Shown piece by piece: positions 1-8,193 of a stretch of DNA of 14,609 bases (position 1 is its first letter; each line of letters begins with the position of its first letter). Below the pieces are notes generated by a model, which worked only from the letters and a program-made list of their open reading frames with translations, made no database searches and had not been told where the DNA came from. Source of the stretch: an uncultured Bacteroidales bacterium (GTDB lineage: Bacteria; Bacteroidota; Bacteroidia; Bacteroidales; P3); NCBI GenBank assembly GCA_947177845.1, contig CAMWVZ010000015.1, positions 1 to 14,609 on the forward strand, in the 5' to 3' direction. The translations under genes and the position numbers were made by a program.

Positions 1-496
1 TAAGGAAATTAAAGTATTTTACCATGGTCATTCCGTGGGCGCCGCCCAGATAGGTATACTTTTCGAGGCGGTAAGTTTGATAGATTCTTCCCGTGTCGAG
101 AATACGGCCGTTCATTATATATTCATACGAAAAAGAGGGCATATCTTCGGCAGAAAAAATCTTGCGGAGTTCTTCCCCGTCCCGACGGAAATTTTCCTGC
201 ACGGTATCGTGGTAGCGGGCGGCCGCCGTTATAAACGACACCTTGTCTTGGATAGAGAAGGCCTCTTCGACGACCGCGCAGTTCAAGGCCGAAAAATCTT
301 CTCCGGAGAAAAAATCCATATCGAGGCGGAGCGTGCAGGCGGGGCCGTCTGCTTCATCCAACAAAATCCTTTCGTTCAGTACAAGCCGCTGCATAGAGAG
401 CGGTTCTTCGGCTTGCCGCACATCGGTGGAAGTCTTGCAGGAAGTGGCGAACAAGAAGCCGCCGAAAGCCGCCAAAAGCGTTATTCTGAGTTTCAT
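1..496 (-). CDS. DUF4163/DUF3298 (RsiV-like) lipoprotein, 3' end off the window
   Basis: The reading frame opens with ATG at 496 and stays open for 165 codons to the left edge, so the C-terminal part is missing. It starts with a lipoprotein signal: a basic MKLR start, a hydrophobic stretch, then ATS-C, which would lipidate Cys20. After about 20 linker residues comes a domain beginning NERILLDEADGPACTLRLD, followed by a region ending in YTYLGGAHG near residue 153. The 'GGAHG' after a Y-rich strand is the hallmark of DUF4163, the N-terminal half of the DUF4163-DUF3298 pair also found in RsiV and in the peptidoglycan deacetylase PdaC. In Bacteroidales such proteins are outer-membrane or periplasmic lipoproteins of unknown role; the C-terminal DUF3298 should lie beyond the window. 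It starts 31 bases past a terminator, so it is probably transcribed separately from the rubrerythrin upstream. The family call is firm; the function is unknown. Confidence 0.82.
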   Translation of the reverse strand, partial: MKLRITLLAAFGGFLFATSCKTSTDVRQAEEPLSMQRLVLNERILLDEADGPACTLRLDMDFFSGEDFSALNCAVVEEAFSIQDKVSFITAAARYHDTVQENFRRDGEELRKIFSAEDMPSFSYEYIMNGRILDTGRIYQTYRLEKYTYLGGAHGMTMVKYFNFL

Positions 497-520
497 AGAT
501 AAGATTGTATTTATTAATAT

Positions 521-556
521 AAGAAAACCCCTCCAATCCAAAAAGGAACGGAGGGG
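521..556 (-). terminator. Rho-independent terminator of the rubrerythrin operon
   Basis: On the minus strand a 7-bp GC-rich stem (CCCCTCC at 556-550 pairing with GGAGGGG at 534-528) closes a 15-nt loop and is followed by TTTTCTT (527-521). It begins 24 bases after the rubrerythrin stop and ends before the DUF4163 start, where the end of the operon is expected. The loop is rather long for an intrinsic terminator, so strength is uncertain. Confidence 0.7.
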
Positions 557-580
557 CTTTTACGAAACATCGCGTTCCGC

Positions 581-1141
581 TTATTTTCCGAAATATCTGC
601 GGAACAAGCCGGCGAAGCCTTGTCCGTGACGCGCTTCGTCCTTGGCCATTTCGTGAACGGTGTCGTGAATGGCATCCCAGTTCATCTCCTTGGCGCGTTT
701 GGCGATACGCATCTTGTCGGCGCAGGCACCCGCTTCGGCGAACATACGTTTTTCGAGGTTGGTCTTGGTGTCCCAAACCACATCGCCCAAAAGTTCGGCG
801 AACTTGGCGCAGTGTTCGGCTTCCTCGAAAGCATAGCGTTTGAAAGCTTCGGCGATTTCGGGATAGCCCTCGCGGTCGGCCTGACGGCTCATTGCCAAAT
901 ACATGCCTACTTCGGTGGCTTCGCCCATAAAGTGGGTGTTGAGATCCTTGCGCATCTCGTCGTCGGTGTCCTTGGCAACGCCGATGGTGTGTTCGGTTAC
1001 GAAATTCAACGCGCTTTCATCTTCCACCAATTCTTTGAACTTTTCGGCGGGAGCACCGCATTGGGGGCATTTGGCGGGAGGATTGGCTCCCTCGTACACG
1101 AATCCGCATACCGAGCAGATCCATTTTTTCGTCTTAACCAT
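581..1141 (-). CDS. Reverse rubrerythrin (peroxide-reducing rubredoxin-diiron protein)
   Basis: This 186-residue protein has a rubredoxin-like Fe(SCys)4 domain at the N-terminus (residues 5-35, C9-S-V-C12 and C25-P-Q-C28) followed by a ferritin-like four-helix diiron domain. That order is reversed from classical rubrerythrin and defines the reverse rubrerythrins, which reduce H2O2 (and in clostridia O2) in the cytoplasm using electrons from NAD(P)H or reduced rubredoxin partners. Diiron ligands are visible in GEATE (E74/E77), EEAEH (E106-H110) and DEARH (E169, H172). There is no signal peptide. The gene follows the LysM gene by 28 bases and is followed by a terminator, so it is the last gene of the long minus-strand operon, though a private promoter inside the LysM gene is possible. 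Its presence fits an anaerobe that needs to detoxify peroxide. Family assignment is secure; the exact electron donor is not shown. Confidence 0.93.
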   Translation of the reverse strand: MVKTKKWICSVCGFVYEGANPPAKCPQCGAPAEKFKELVEDESALNFVTEHTIGVAKDTDDEMRKDLNTHFMGEATEVGMYLAMSRQADREGYPEIAEAFKRYAFEEAEHCAKFAELLGDVVWDTKTNLEKRMFAEAGACADKMRIAKRAKEMNWDAIHDTVHEMAKDEARHGQGFAGLFRRYFGK

Positions 1142-1169
1142 AGTTTTGTTTTTTAAGGTTTATTGTTTA

Positions 1170-2840
1170 TTAATTCACCGTCACCTTTTCCAAACCTGTT
1201 TCGGTGAGGCGGAGAAAGAGTATGTCCGTGTCTTCGAAGCCCGGCAAGTCCGTGCGGGAATGCGGGTTGAAAAACCGTTGTGGGGCATCGGCCTCCTCTT
1301 CGTCCAAATGACGCAGGAAGTTTGCGTTATGATGCGAAAGTCTGTCTAAAAGCCACGCGAACGAAGTGTATCCCTGATAGGCCAGATACGAGGGGAGGGT
1401 TTTGTGCAGGAGATAGTAGCGTTTGGCGAACTCCTTATAGGTGGCGTCGTTTTCGTTGGGCAGGAACGTGGTGTAAATCGTGAGGTTGTTCTGCAGGAAA
1501 TAGCCGAGCTCGATGGAGGAATAATCCAACCACGAAACCGGTGCCACAATCGTGATGTTCTTGCTCTGACGCAAGGGGAGCACCGTTTTCACCGCCGTGA
1601 TTTCCTTGGCGTAGAAAGGCACGATTACATAGGGCGTGGACGTGGGCAGTTCCGAAAGCACGGTCTCGAGGTCGGGCGAAAACATACGGTATTCGGCCGA
1701 GGGCAGGAGTTCGAGCATTTTTTGCGCTTTCTTTTGCTCGGAGGGCGTGGAATCGGACAAAATCAACACTTTGGATTTGGGATGATATTGCTGGATAAGC
1801 CGGGCGATAGCCTGCCGTTGCGTATGGTGGGACGCGCAGAGCTGCACGAAGAAAGGATTGCGCGCGGACATCGAATCCCTTTCGGAAACGGGGTGAATGA
1901 CAGGGATACGGTGCAGGAGGGAGAAACTGTCTATCTTGGGGTACTGCACCGCGTAGGCCGCCGCCATAATGGCATCGGTGCGGGCGAAGGCGGAATCTTG
2001 CAGAATTTCGTCCAGACGGTCGGCCGATTCGGTGAGGTCGTAGACTTCAAGACGCAGGAAAGGTGCCGGAACGGCTTCTTCCTCTGTCGTGGGCGCAAGG
2101 TCGGCTTCCGCTTCTTGCGTACTGTCGGCCACAGGGGTTGGTTCGGCAAAGAATTCGGGGTTGCGGTGTTCGAGCCACGCCAAGCCCGCACCCTCCATAA
2201 AGGGCAGGTAGACATAGGCCCTGCGGTTGTCGGGCGTGGAACTGTAGAGGGGCAGCATCAAGGCGATGTTCAAGGTGTCGCGGTAGTCCTTCACATCCAA
2301 GGTATCCAACACCTCTTCTATTTCCGTTTCCGCAAGCAGGGTGGAGTCGGCGAAAACCGTCATGCCTTCCTCGCTGTCGTTGCGGTCGGCCTCGGCTTCG
2401 GCACGGTCGGAATCCTGCATATCGCGTTTTTCCATCTTCTCGTCTTCTATTCGCGCCTGTTCGCGTTCCACTTCCTGCCGTTCCAGCAGGGCCACCGCCC
2501 ACGGCTTGCGCCCCTCGAAAGGAAGCAGGCTAACGCCCTCCGCCACCAACGAAGCCTTGAAAGGAATGTAGATATATTCCTCAATCTGCACCTGATTGTC
2601 GGGCGAATCCTTCAGCATATCTTCCGCAGAGGCCTGATAAGCCTTTCCGATAGAATACATGGTGTGCCCTTTCTGCACTTGGTGCACGAAATACACCTTG
2701 CCCGAAACGGTGTCCACATAGCGCGAGATATACACGGGAGAAGCTTGAAAGCCTGCGGGATTTTGCGCCGAAAGCCACATCGCCCCCGAAAACATCAAAA
2801 AGAATACAGCCACCGAAGCGACCTGTAAAAACTTCTTCAT
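1170..2840 (-). CDS. Exported LysM plus periplasmic-binding-protein-like fusion
   Basis: This 556-residue protein has a signal peptide (MKKFLQ, hydrophobic core, cleavage near SAQ at residues 24-26). A LysM domain follows (about residues 51-94; VHQVQKGHTMYSIGKAY, then the YIYIPF end strand), which would bind peptidoglycan. Residues 115-180 are a charged, E/D/R-rich probable coiled coil. From about 188 to 520 the pattern resembles a type 1 periplasmic-binding-protein fold (NIALMLPLYSS, then alternating strands such as KVLILSDS, YVIVPFY and ITIVAPVSW), with an acidic insertion around 232-260. Bacteroidota genomes commonly carry such LysM-PBP1 proteins annotated as ABC transporter substrate-binding proteins, but no permease or ATPase genes lie here. 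The gene follows an M23 cell-wall hydrolase by 55 bases, so a structural or regulatory role at the cell wall is more likely than nutrient uptake. The domain call is good; the role is inference. Confidence 0.8.
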   Translation of the reverse strand: MKKFLQVASVAVFFLMFSGAMWLSAQNPAGFQASPVYISRYVDTVSGKVYFVHQVQKGHTMYSIGKAYQASAEDMLKDSPDNQVQIEEYIYIPFKASLVAEGVSLLPFEGRKPWAVALLERQEVEREQARIEDEKMEKRDMQDSDRAEAEADRNDSEEGMTVFADSTLLAETEIEEVLDTLDVKDYRDTLNIALMLPLYSSTPDNRRAYVYLPFMEGAGLAWLEHRNPEFFAEPTPVADSTQEAEADLAPTTEEEAVPAPFLRLEVYDLTESADRLDEILQDSAFARTDAIMAAAYAVQYPKIDSFSLLHRIPVIHPVSERDSMSARNPFFVQLCASHHTQRQAIARLIQQYHPKSKVLILSDSTPSEQKKAQKMLELLPSAEYRMFSPDLETVLSELPTSTPYVIVPFYAKEITAVKTVLPLRQSKNITIVAPVSWLDYSSIELGYFLQNNLTIYTTFLPNENDATYKEFAKRYYLLHKTLPSYLAYQGYTSFAWLLDRLSHHNANFLRHLDEEEADAPQRFFNPHSRTDLPGFEDTDILFLRLTETGLEKVTVN

Positions 2841-2895
2841 ACGTGTTTTGCTTTTACAATACGCGAATTTACGATTTTATCGGCATTTGACGCAA

Positions 2896-4212
2896 CTAAT
2901 CTTTCGCCACCACCCGTTCCAGCACACTTTCGTTTCCGGAAAAGTCGCGGGCTATGATTTTGAGGCGGTAGAACGAGCCGGGAAGCGGGTTCAGCACCCC
3001 GTTGTTCCGCAGAACCGAGTAGGGCGTGGCCCCTTTCTGCGGCATCACCCACGCTTTTTCGAGCCTCTTGCGGGTTTTGGCGTAGAAGAGCGGGTCGATA
3101 TGTTGGCGGATATTGCTGTAGAGGGCGTTGGAAACTTCGCTCAGGCGATAGAATGCCAAGGTATCAAAATCCGAGGCAAAGGATTGTTCCATAGTTTCTT
3201 CGCGCACCAATACGGCCAATTCATACAGGCCGTAGTGAAAAGGCATATCTTGGATGGAATCCAGCGTGCAGAGACCGAAGGCGCAGGTTCCGTTCACCCA
3301 AAGCGTATCGGGAAGAGCCTCCGTTGCGTAATAGGCCGACACCGCTTCGTTGCCGAAAGGCAGCAGGGAGTCGGCGGGCAAATCCATGCAAAAGGCGGGT
3401 TCCTGCGTGTTGCGCGGGGAGAGTCTTTTGAACGAAGCGGTGTCGGCCTCATACAAAAGGTCTTCGTAAATCCCTTCCAAGGCCTGATACATCGCGCGGT
3501 CGTAGGCGGGGGCACCCATAAAGACTTCACGCATACAGGAATCTATGAAGGCATCATGAGGAGGAAGCGGAACGGACAGGTTCGGCGTGTGGATACGGGA
3601 AGCTTGGTATACCGCCATATAATAAAGGATAGGGGGCAGGGTGTCGGAGATTTCCAGACCGAAGCAGGCGGGATTGAGGCGGAGCGTATCGCGGCGCATT
3701 TCCAGATGCAGGTGCGGGCCGCCCGACGAACCGGTGTTTCCCGAGAGGGCGATGTGACGTTTGGGCGGCACCTTGATGTACAGGTTTTCCAGACGTACTT
3801 CGGGCGTGCGGCTTTGGCGCTGCGCTTTCCGAATGCGGCTTTCGAGCCCCATGCCGAATTGGGAAAGGTGGGCGTAGAGCGAAATCAATCCGTTTTCATG
3901 TTGCACATAAAGCGCTTTGCCATAGCCTGTTTTCGATACTTCGGCACGGATGATGTGGCCCGGGGCGATGCCGTAAACCTTGATGCCCTCGCGTTGCTGC
4001 GTGCGGAAGTCCATGCCTCCGTGAAAGTGCGTGGCGCGGAGCTCGGCGAAGGAACCCGAAATTTCGGGCGGAATATCCATAGGATAGCGGAAGAAAAGCG
4101 TGTCGGAGCGTTTCCACGCCGCCACATTTTTTTTCTGTGCCTCTGCGCGTGAGCAGAAAGAAATTCCCGTCAGGAAAATCAGCAGCGATACCCAAACCGA
4201 AAATCTGCGCAT
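2896..4212 (-). CDS. M23-family zinc metallopeptidase (LytM-type), periplasmic
   Basis: This 438-residue protein begins with a signal peptide (MRRFSVWVSLLIFLTG, probable cleavage after RAEA, residue 25). The peptidase M23 domain spans roughly residues 48-185. The zinc site looks complete: H64 and D68 in HGGMD, H115 in YAH, and H167/H169 in GPHLHLE, so this copy should be catalytically active rather than an EnvC/NlpD-type activator. M23 enzymes cut peptide cross-links in peptidoglycan. The roughly 250 residues after it, starting at LEISDTLPPILYY, form a C-terminal region of no clear identity, probably beta-rich; this extended layout is common among Bacteroidota M23 proteins. The start ATG lies one base after the TGA of the TPR gene upstream (TGATATG), indicating translational coupling. 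The LysM fusion follows 55 bases downstream. The enzyme class is confident; the specific bond cleaved is not known. Confidence 0.9.
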   Translation of the reverse strand: MRRFSVWVSLLIFLTGISFCSRAEAQKKNVAAWKRSDTLFFRYPMDIPPEISGSFAELRATHFHGGMDFRTQQREGIKVYGIAPGHIIRAEVSKTGYGKALYVQHENGLISLYAHLSQFGMGLESRIRKAQRQSRTPEVRLENLYIKVPPKRHIALSGNTGSSGGPHLHLEMRRDTLRLNPACFGLEISDTLPPILYYMAVYQASRIHTPNLSVPLPPHDAFIDSCMREVFMGAPAYDRAMYQALEGIYEDLLYEADTASFKRLSPRNTQEPAFCMDLPADSLLPFGNEAVSAYYATEALPDTLWVNGTCAFGLCTLDSIQDMPFHYGLYELAVLVREETMEQSFASDFDTLAFYRLSEVSNALYSNIRQHIDPLFYAKTRKRLEKAWVMPQKGATPYSVLRNNGVLNPLPGSFYRLKIIARDFSGNESVLERVVAKD

Positions 4213-4213
4213 A

Positions 4214-6268
4214 TCAGTTTGCTTTTCGGGCGTTACGGAGGTGTTTATCCATGCCCGATTTCCGATAGCCTTGCGCTTGCAGGAAACTCAGGATGAACTG
4301 CGCCTGTTCCTTTTCGTTGCGCGCGAGGCACAGCAGGCCCCAATAGTAGAGAACATCGTATTTTTTGTTCGACGAAAGGCGGCTGAACAAAGAAACCGGA
4401 TGGGGTACGTATCGCGCTAATTCCAAAGAGTCGAAAAGGTTAAGCGCACGGTGGTAGGCATCCACGAAAGAGGCGATGTCCGTTTCGGGAACCGACAGCG
4501 CCTGCGCCAAGGTCTGACGGTAGAGCGCCCAATCCCGATACACGCTCACGGCCTTTTCCAAGTTGAGCGTGTCGAAGGGGCAGGAAGCGAATGTCTCCGC
4601 TTGGCTTTTGGCGCAAAGGTTGTGCAGGTTCTGCAATTCCGCTCCGGCGCTCTCCACATTGCCGTAGGAGAGTTGGCGATAGTATTTTCCGTAGAGGTCC
4701 TGTTCTTCCTTGTGCAGTTTGCGGCAGGCGTTTTCGTCTTTCTTTTCGCTGTAATCGCTCAGGATTTGCTGAATCTGCATTTGGGTGGAGAGGTCTTCGG
4801 GACGTTGCCGGCGGTAGGTGTCGAAGGCTTCTGCCGCCTGCGCATACAAGGCTTCGGCCTCGCTTTCCTTGTTTGTCCAGAGGTTGTAGACCGCTTTATT
4901 GACAAGCTGTTCCACCGCCGCCGTAGACGTGGAGGCATAGGCGGATGCAAAGTCGGAGTCGGGTTTGAATCCGTGTTCGGCCGACAGGCGGGCGGCGGAA
5001 TCCAGCAGGGCGAGCGCCTGCGGGAAACGGCGTTTGCTGCGGAGGAAATAGGCCTGCTCCACGCAGGCGGCATATTGTTCCTGCGCCTGTGCGAGGGCGC
5101 GGCCCGACGGTTTCTGCTGTATCAGCTTGGGCTTCTGCTGGGGCGCGGGCTTCTCCGGCGCTTTCTGCGGCTTCTTCTGCTGCGGCGCAAGCTGCACGTT
5201 CTGCGGTTCATCCTGCGTTTCTTCCTGTATCTCGGAAGAAAGCATGATATCCTTGGCGGCTAAAAAGCGGTTCCAGTCTTCGTTCATATCCTGCTCCACA
5301 TCATAGGCCACGGGAAGTTGAACGGGCAGTCCCGTCTTTTTCACAATGTCGTCCACCAAGGTGAGATAGTAGTCGCGTTCGTCGTCTTCGGCTTCCTCGG
5401 CGTAGGCAAGATAGCGGCAGGCAAGGAGATAGAGCAGGTCGAGCGAGGTGTTCATCCCGTTCATGTGCGCCTCGTTTTCCTTGAAAAAATCGTAGGCCAT
5501 CATGGCGTATTTCTGCACCATGCGGTCTTGATTTTGGCGCCACACCTTTTCGGCTATCGCCATATACGACTCGTACAGACCTTGATACGCTCTGTTTTCC
5601 AACAACTTTTCCTTGTAGGTGAGGCGGTGGAGCGGAAAGGACTCCCGGCAATAGAGGTGTATCAGGCCATACAGATCCAACGCATCGCGGCAGCGTTTGT
5701 CTGCGAGCATCCGCTCCACCTGAAGCATGAGCGTGTCGTAGGTGGTCTGCGCCATGTTCCGCACCTTGGGGTTCGAGCTGTATTCCTGCAAGGTTCGGTT
5801 GAGATAGCGCAGACAGGCTTGGGCGTTGCGTTCTTTCTTGAGCAGGTAGTTCATTTTGAACACCACCGAGCGCGCATAGAAACGATTGTGCAACAACGAC
5901 TTCTCGATAGCCTGCATGGCCGCTTCGTAGTCGGGCTTGGCTTGGTTCACCGCCTGCAGGGCCTGTATGTAGTAGAGGCTGTCTATATGGATGCGCATGG
6001 CGTCGATGACGCTTCGTTTAAGACGCAGCGCGGCAGACACGGGCGCGGGAGTGGGCTGGCCCATGGCCTCGCGCGCGGCAAAATCCTTTTCCAAGGCATC
6101 CAGACGGCAGTCCGACACGGGCAACACCTCCAAGGGAGTGGTGGGTATCTGTTGAATAAGCCGCACGATACTATCCGCTTCCCGAGGGGAGAGAGGGTTC
6201 TGCGCCGCGAGAGGAGCGGAAAGAACACCCGCCAAACCGACCGCAATCTGTAAAAATCTCCGCCTCAT
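4214..6268 (-). CDS. Exported TPR-like helical protein of unknown function
   Basis: This 684-residue protein has a signal peptide (MRRRFLQIAVGLAGVLSAPLAA, cleavage near residue 22) with no lipobox, so it is likely periplasmic. Most of the chain is alpha-helical with degenerate tetratricopeptide-like pairs, for example ALDLYGLIHLYCR, AEALYAQAAEAFDTY, ALALLDSAARLSAEHGF and a final YYWGLLCLARNEKEQAQFIL. Two helical halves (about 25-345 and 393-684) are joined by a P/Q/K-rich linker at about 346-392 with repeated PQQK/PAPQQKP units. TPR solenoids normally act as protein-interaction scaffolds. Its start is 3 bases past the phoH stop and its TGA is one base from the M23 start, so it is firmly within the operon. 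A scaffold for the M23/LysM envelope proteins is plausible but unproven. I do not recognise a named family. The reading frame is well supported; the function is not. Confidence 0.75.
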   Translation of the reverse strand: MRRRFLQIAVGLAGVLSAPLAAQNPLSPREADSIVRLIQQIPTTPLEVLPVSDCRLDALEKDFAAREAMGQPTPAPVSAALRLKRSVIDAMRIHIDSLYYIQALQAVNQAKPDYEAAMQAIEKSLLHNRFYARSVVFKMNYLLKKERNAQACLRYLNRTLQEYSSNPKVRNMAQTTYDTLMLQVERMLADKRCRDALDLYGLIHLYCRESFPLHRLTYKEKLLENRAYQGLYESYMAIAEKVWRQNQDRMVQKYAMMAYDFFKENEAHMNGMNTSLDLLYLLACRYLAYAEEAEDDERDYYLTLVDDIVKKTGLPVQLPVAYDVEQDMNEDWNRFLAAKDIMLSSEIQEETQDEPQNVQLAPQQKKPQKAPEKPAPQQKPKLIQQKPSGRALAQAQEQYAACVEQAYFLRSKRRFPQALALLDSAARLSAEHGFKPDSDFASAYASTSTAAVEQLVNKAVYNLWTNKESEAEALYAQAAEAFDTYRRQRPEDLSTQMQIQQILSDYSEKKDENACRKLHKEEQDLYGKYYRQLSYGNVESAGAELQNLHNLCAKSQAETFASCPFDTLNLEKAVSVYRDWALYRQTLAQALSVPETDIASFVDAYHRALNLFDSLELARYVPHPVSLFSRLSSNKKYDVLYYWGLLCLARNEKEQAQFILSFLQAQGYRKSGMDKHLRNARKAN

Positions 6269-6271
6269 CTT

Positions 6272-7234
6272 CTATCGTTTTTCTTCCGCGTAGGCGGCAA
6301 TGATTTTCGCTACCAATTTATGGCGCACCACATCGCGTGCGTCCAAACGCACGAAGGCGATGCCGTCCACTTTTTTCAAGATGCTTTCCGCCTGCAGAAG
6401 CCCCGAAGACTGGCGGGGCGGCAAATCCACCTGCGTTACGTCGCCCGTAATCACAAACTTGGCGTTCTTGCCCATACGGGTCAGAAACATTTTCATCTGA
6501 CTTTCGGTGGTGTTCTGCGCCTCGTCCAAAATCACGAAGGCATGGTCGAGCGTGCGGCCGCGCATAAAGGCCAAGGGTGCGATTTCGATAATGCCTTCCT
6601 CTAAATACGTCAACAGTTTGCGATAAGGAATCATATCGCGCAACGCATCGTAGAGCGGTTGCATGTAGGGGTCGAGTTTTTCCTTGAGGTCGCCCGGCAG
6701 AAAACCCAAGTTCTCGCCCGCTTCCACGGCGGGACGGGTCAGGATGATGCGCTTTACTTCTTTTTCTTTCAGTGCTTTCACTGCCAATGCCACCGCCGTG
6801 TAGGTCTTTCCGCTTCCGGCGGGGCCCACGGCGAAGACAAGGTCTTGGCGGGCCACGGCTTCCGTCAGCTTTTTCTGATTTTCGGTGAGGGCGCGGATGA
6901 TTTTTCCGTTGGCACCCGCCAGAATATAGCCTCCCCCGGCCTCGGCCTGACGGTGCATCTCTTCCGTCATCCCTTTCTTTCCGTCATCCTCCAAAATATT
7001 CTCTATGTCGCTGTCGGAAAGACGGTTGAAATGTTCGAAATGGAAGAGCAGCAATTTTATCTTTTCCTCAAAATCCTTCAGCCGCGCATCGTCGCCCATT
7101 ACCTTGAGCAGATTGCCCCGCAGGATAATGTTCAGTTGGGGAAAGTAGCGGCGGATACGGTCGAGGCGTTCTTCTTCCAAACCGAAAATATCAATGGGGT
7201 GGTGCGGCGCTATGTCGATATAGATTTCACTCAT
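6272..7234 (-). CDS. phoH: PhoH-like ATPase (PhoH/YbeZ family)
   Basis: The protein is about 320 residues from the ATG at 7234. The N-terminal ~95 residues form the small PhoH-associated domain (IYIDIAPHHPIDIFG... FNRLSDSDIENIL). The P-loop ATPase domain follows, with Walker A GPAGSGKT at about 137-144, the family motif ILTRPAVEAGENLGFLPGD, and Walker B VILDEAQN at about 234-241, followed by TRMGKNAKFVITGDVTQ, where GD is sensor-like. PhoH/YbeZ proteins are cytoplasmic ATPases related to superfamily 1 helicases and linked to RNA metabolism, often paired with the RNase YbeY; ybeY is not in this window. A TTG 12 bases upstream (7246) could extend the protein by four residues, but the ATG fits the family N-terminus and is preceded by a purine-rich AGAAG. 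It starts 14 bases after the xerD stop and ends 3 bases before the TPR gene. Confidence 0.93.
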   Translation of the reverse strand: MSEIYIDIAPHHPIDIFGLEEERLDRIRRYFPQLNIILRGNLLKVMGDDARLKDFEEKIKLLLFHFEHFNRLSDSDIENILEDDGKKGMTEEMHRQAEAGGGYILAGANGKIIRALTENQKKLTEAVARQDLVFAVGPAGSGKTYTAVALAVKALKEKEVKRIILTRPAVEAGENLGFLPGDLKEKLDPYMQPLYDALRDMIPYRKLLTYLEEGIIEIAPLAFMRGRTLDHAFVILDEAQNTTESQMKMFLTRMGKNAKFVITGDVTQVDLPPRQSSGLLQAESILKKVDGIAFVRLDARDVVRHKLVAKIIAAYAEEKR

Positions 7235-7248
7235 ATTCTTCTGCAAAC

Positions 7249-8190
7249 TTACTCTTTTTTCCGATTTTCCGCGCGGCTCATCGGGTGATAGCGTTCAATG
7301 GTGTCGCGCAGGTAGCGGCGGTCGAGATGCGTATAGATTTCGGTGGTGGTGATGGATTCGTGCCCGAGCATATCCTGCACGGCGCGCAGGTCGGCGCCGC
7401 CTTCTATCAAGTGGGTGGCGAAACTGTGGCGGAAAGTATGCGGGCTCACGGTTTTGTGTATGCCCGCTTCGGCCACGAACTTCTTGATGAGCCGGAACAC
7501 CATGATGCGCGAAAGCCCTTTTCCGTATCGGTTCAGAAAAACAATGTCCTCGTTGCCTTTCTGCACCTCTATGTGGCAACGGTCCAAGTCGATGTAATCG
7601 CGCACCTTCCGTATGGCCGTATGCCCCACCGGCACCAAGCGTTCCTTGTCGCCCTTGCCGAAGATGCGCACGAAACCGTCGTTGAAATAGAGCATGGAAA
7701 TCTTGAGCGTTACCAATTCGGACACCCGTAAGCCACAGGCATACAGCATCTCGAGCATGGCCAGATTGCGGCGCCCTTCGGGCGTGGACTGGTCGATGAC
7801 CGAAAACACCTTCTCGATTTCCTCATAACTGAGCACATCGGGAAGATGCCGCTTGAGCTTGGGCGTCTCCACCAATTCGGCGGGCGATTGCGCAATCACT
7901 TTTTCCAAAACCAAAAAGTTGAAGAAACTCTTGATGCCGGCCAAGATGCGGGCCTGCGAAGTAGGGGTCATGCCCAAATCGAGCAGATAGCCCATGAATT
8001 GCTCCACCTGTTGCAAGGTGATTTGCGAAAAGTCTACCTTCGGTTCGCTTTCCTCCTCGCTTTCTTCTTGCCCTTGGGTGCAAAACCTCAGGAACAGACG
8101 CACATCGTGCCTGTATGCCTCGATAGAGGCGGGCGAAAGGTGCTGCTCCAGTTGCAGATAGGCCGAAAAGCCCTTCAAATACGCGGACAT
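7249..8190 (-). CDS. xerD: Tyrosine recombinase XerD
   Basis: This 313-residue protein has the two-domain Xer layout: an N-terminal SAM-like core-binding domain (residues 1-105, with ...YLQLEQHLSPASIEAYRHD) and a C-terminal catalytic domain (115-305). All catalytic residues are visible: R155 in GLRVSEL, K179 in GKGDKERLVP, H251 and R254 in SPHTFRHSFATHL, H277 in GHESITTTEIYTH, and the nucleophile Y286. Known XerD acts with XerC at dif to resolve chromosome dimers. The acidic segment QEESEEESEPK at 41-51 lengthens the protein relative to typical ~300-residue XerD. The close match to Xer motifs and the operon position argue for the housekeeping enzyme rather than a phage or transposon integrase; XerC versus XerD cannot be fully separated by eye. 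The start is 3 bases after the hydrogenase stop. No dif-like site was seen in the window. Confidence 0.92.
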   Translation of the reverse strand: MSAYLKGFSAYLQLEQHLSPASIEAYRHDVRLFLRFCTQGQEESEEESEPKVDFSQITLQQVEQFMGYLLDLGMTPTSQARILAGIKSFFNFLVLEKVIAQSPAELVETPKLKRHLPDVLSYEEIEKVFSVIDQSTPEGRRNLAMLEMLYACGLRVSELVTLKISMLYFNDGFVRIFGKGDKERLVPVGHTAIRKVRDYIDLDRCHIEVQKGNEDIVFLNRYGKGLSRIMVFRLIKKFVAEAGIHKTVSPHTFRHSFATHLIEGGADLRAVQDMLGHESITTTEIYTHLDRRYLRDTIERYHPMSRAENRKKE

Positions 8191-8193
8191 GGA

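Noticed and set aside
35..629. Plus-strand frames at 35-502 and 243-629
   Set aside because: They are antisense to the DUF4163 lipoprotein, which has a lipobox and the GGAHG motif, and the second runs across the terminator into the rubrerythrin gene.
1404..4152. Two long plus-strand open frames (474 and 434 codons) opposite the LysM and M23 genes
   Set aside because: They have low-complexity antisense composition and no motifs, while the minus-strand frames have signal peptides and recognisable domains.
7235..7246. TTG start for PhoH at 7246, giving four extra residues
   Set aside because: The ATG at 7234 matches the usual family N-terminus and has a purine-rich stretch just upstream; the TTG adds only MQKN.
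7249..8190. Integrase of a mobile element
   Set aside because: The sequence follows housekeeping XerD motifs throughout, sits inside a tight operon, and has no attachment repeats, transposase or phage genes nearby.
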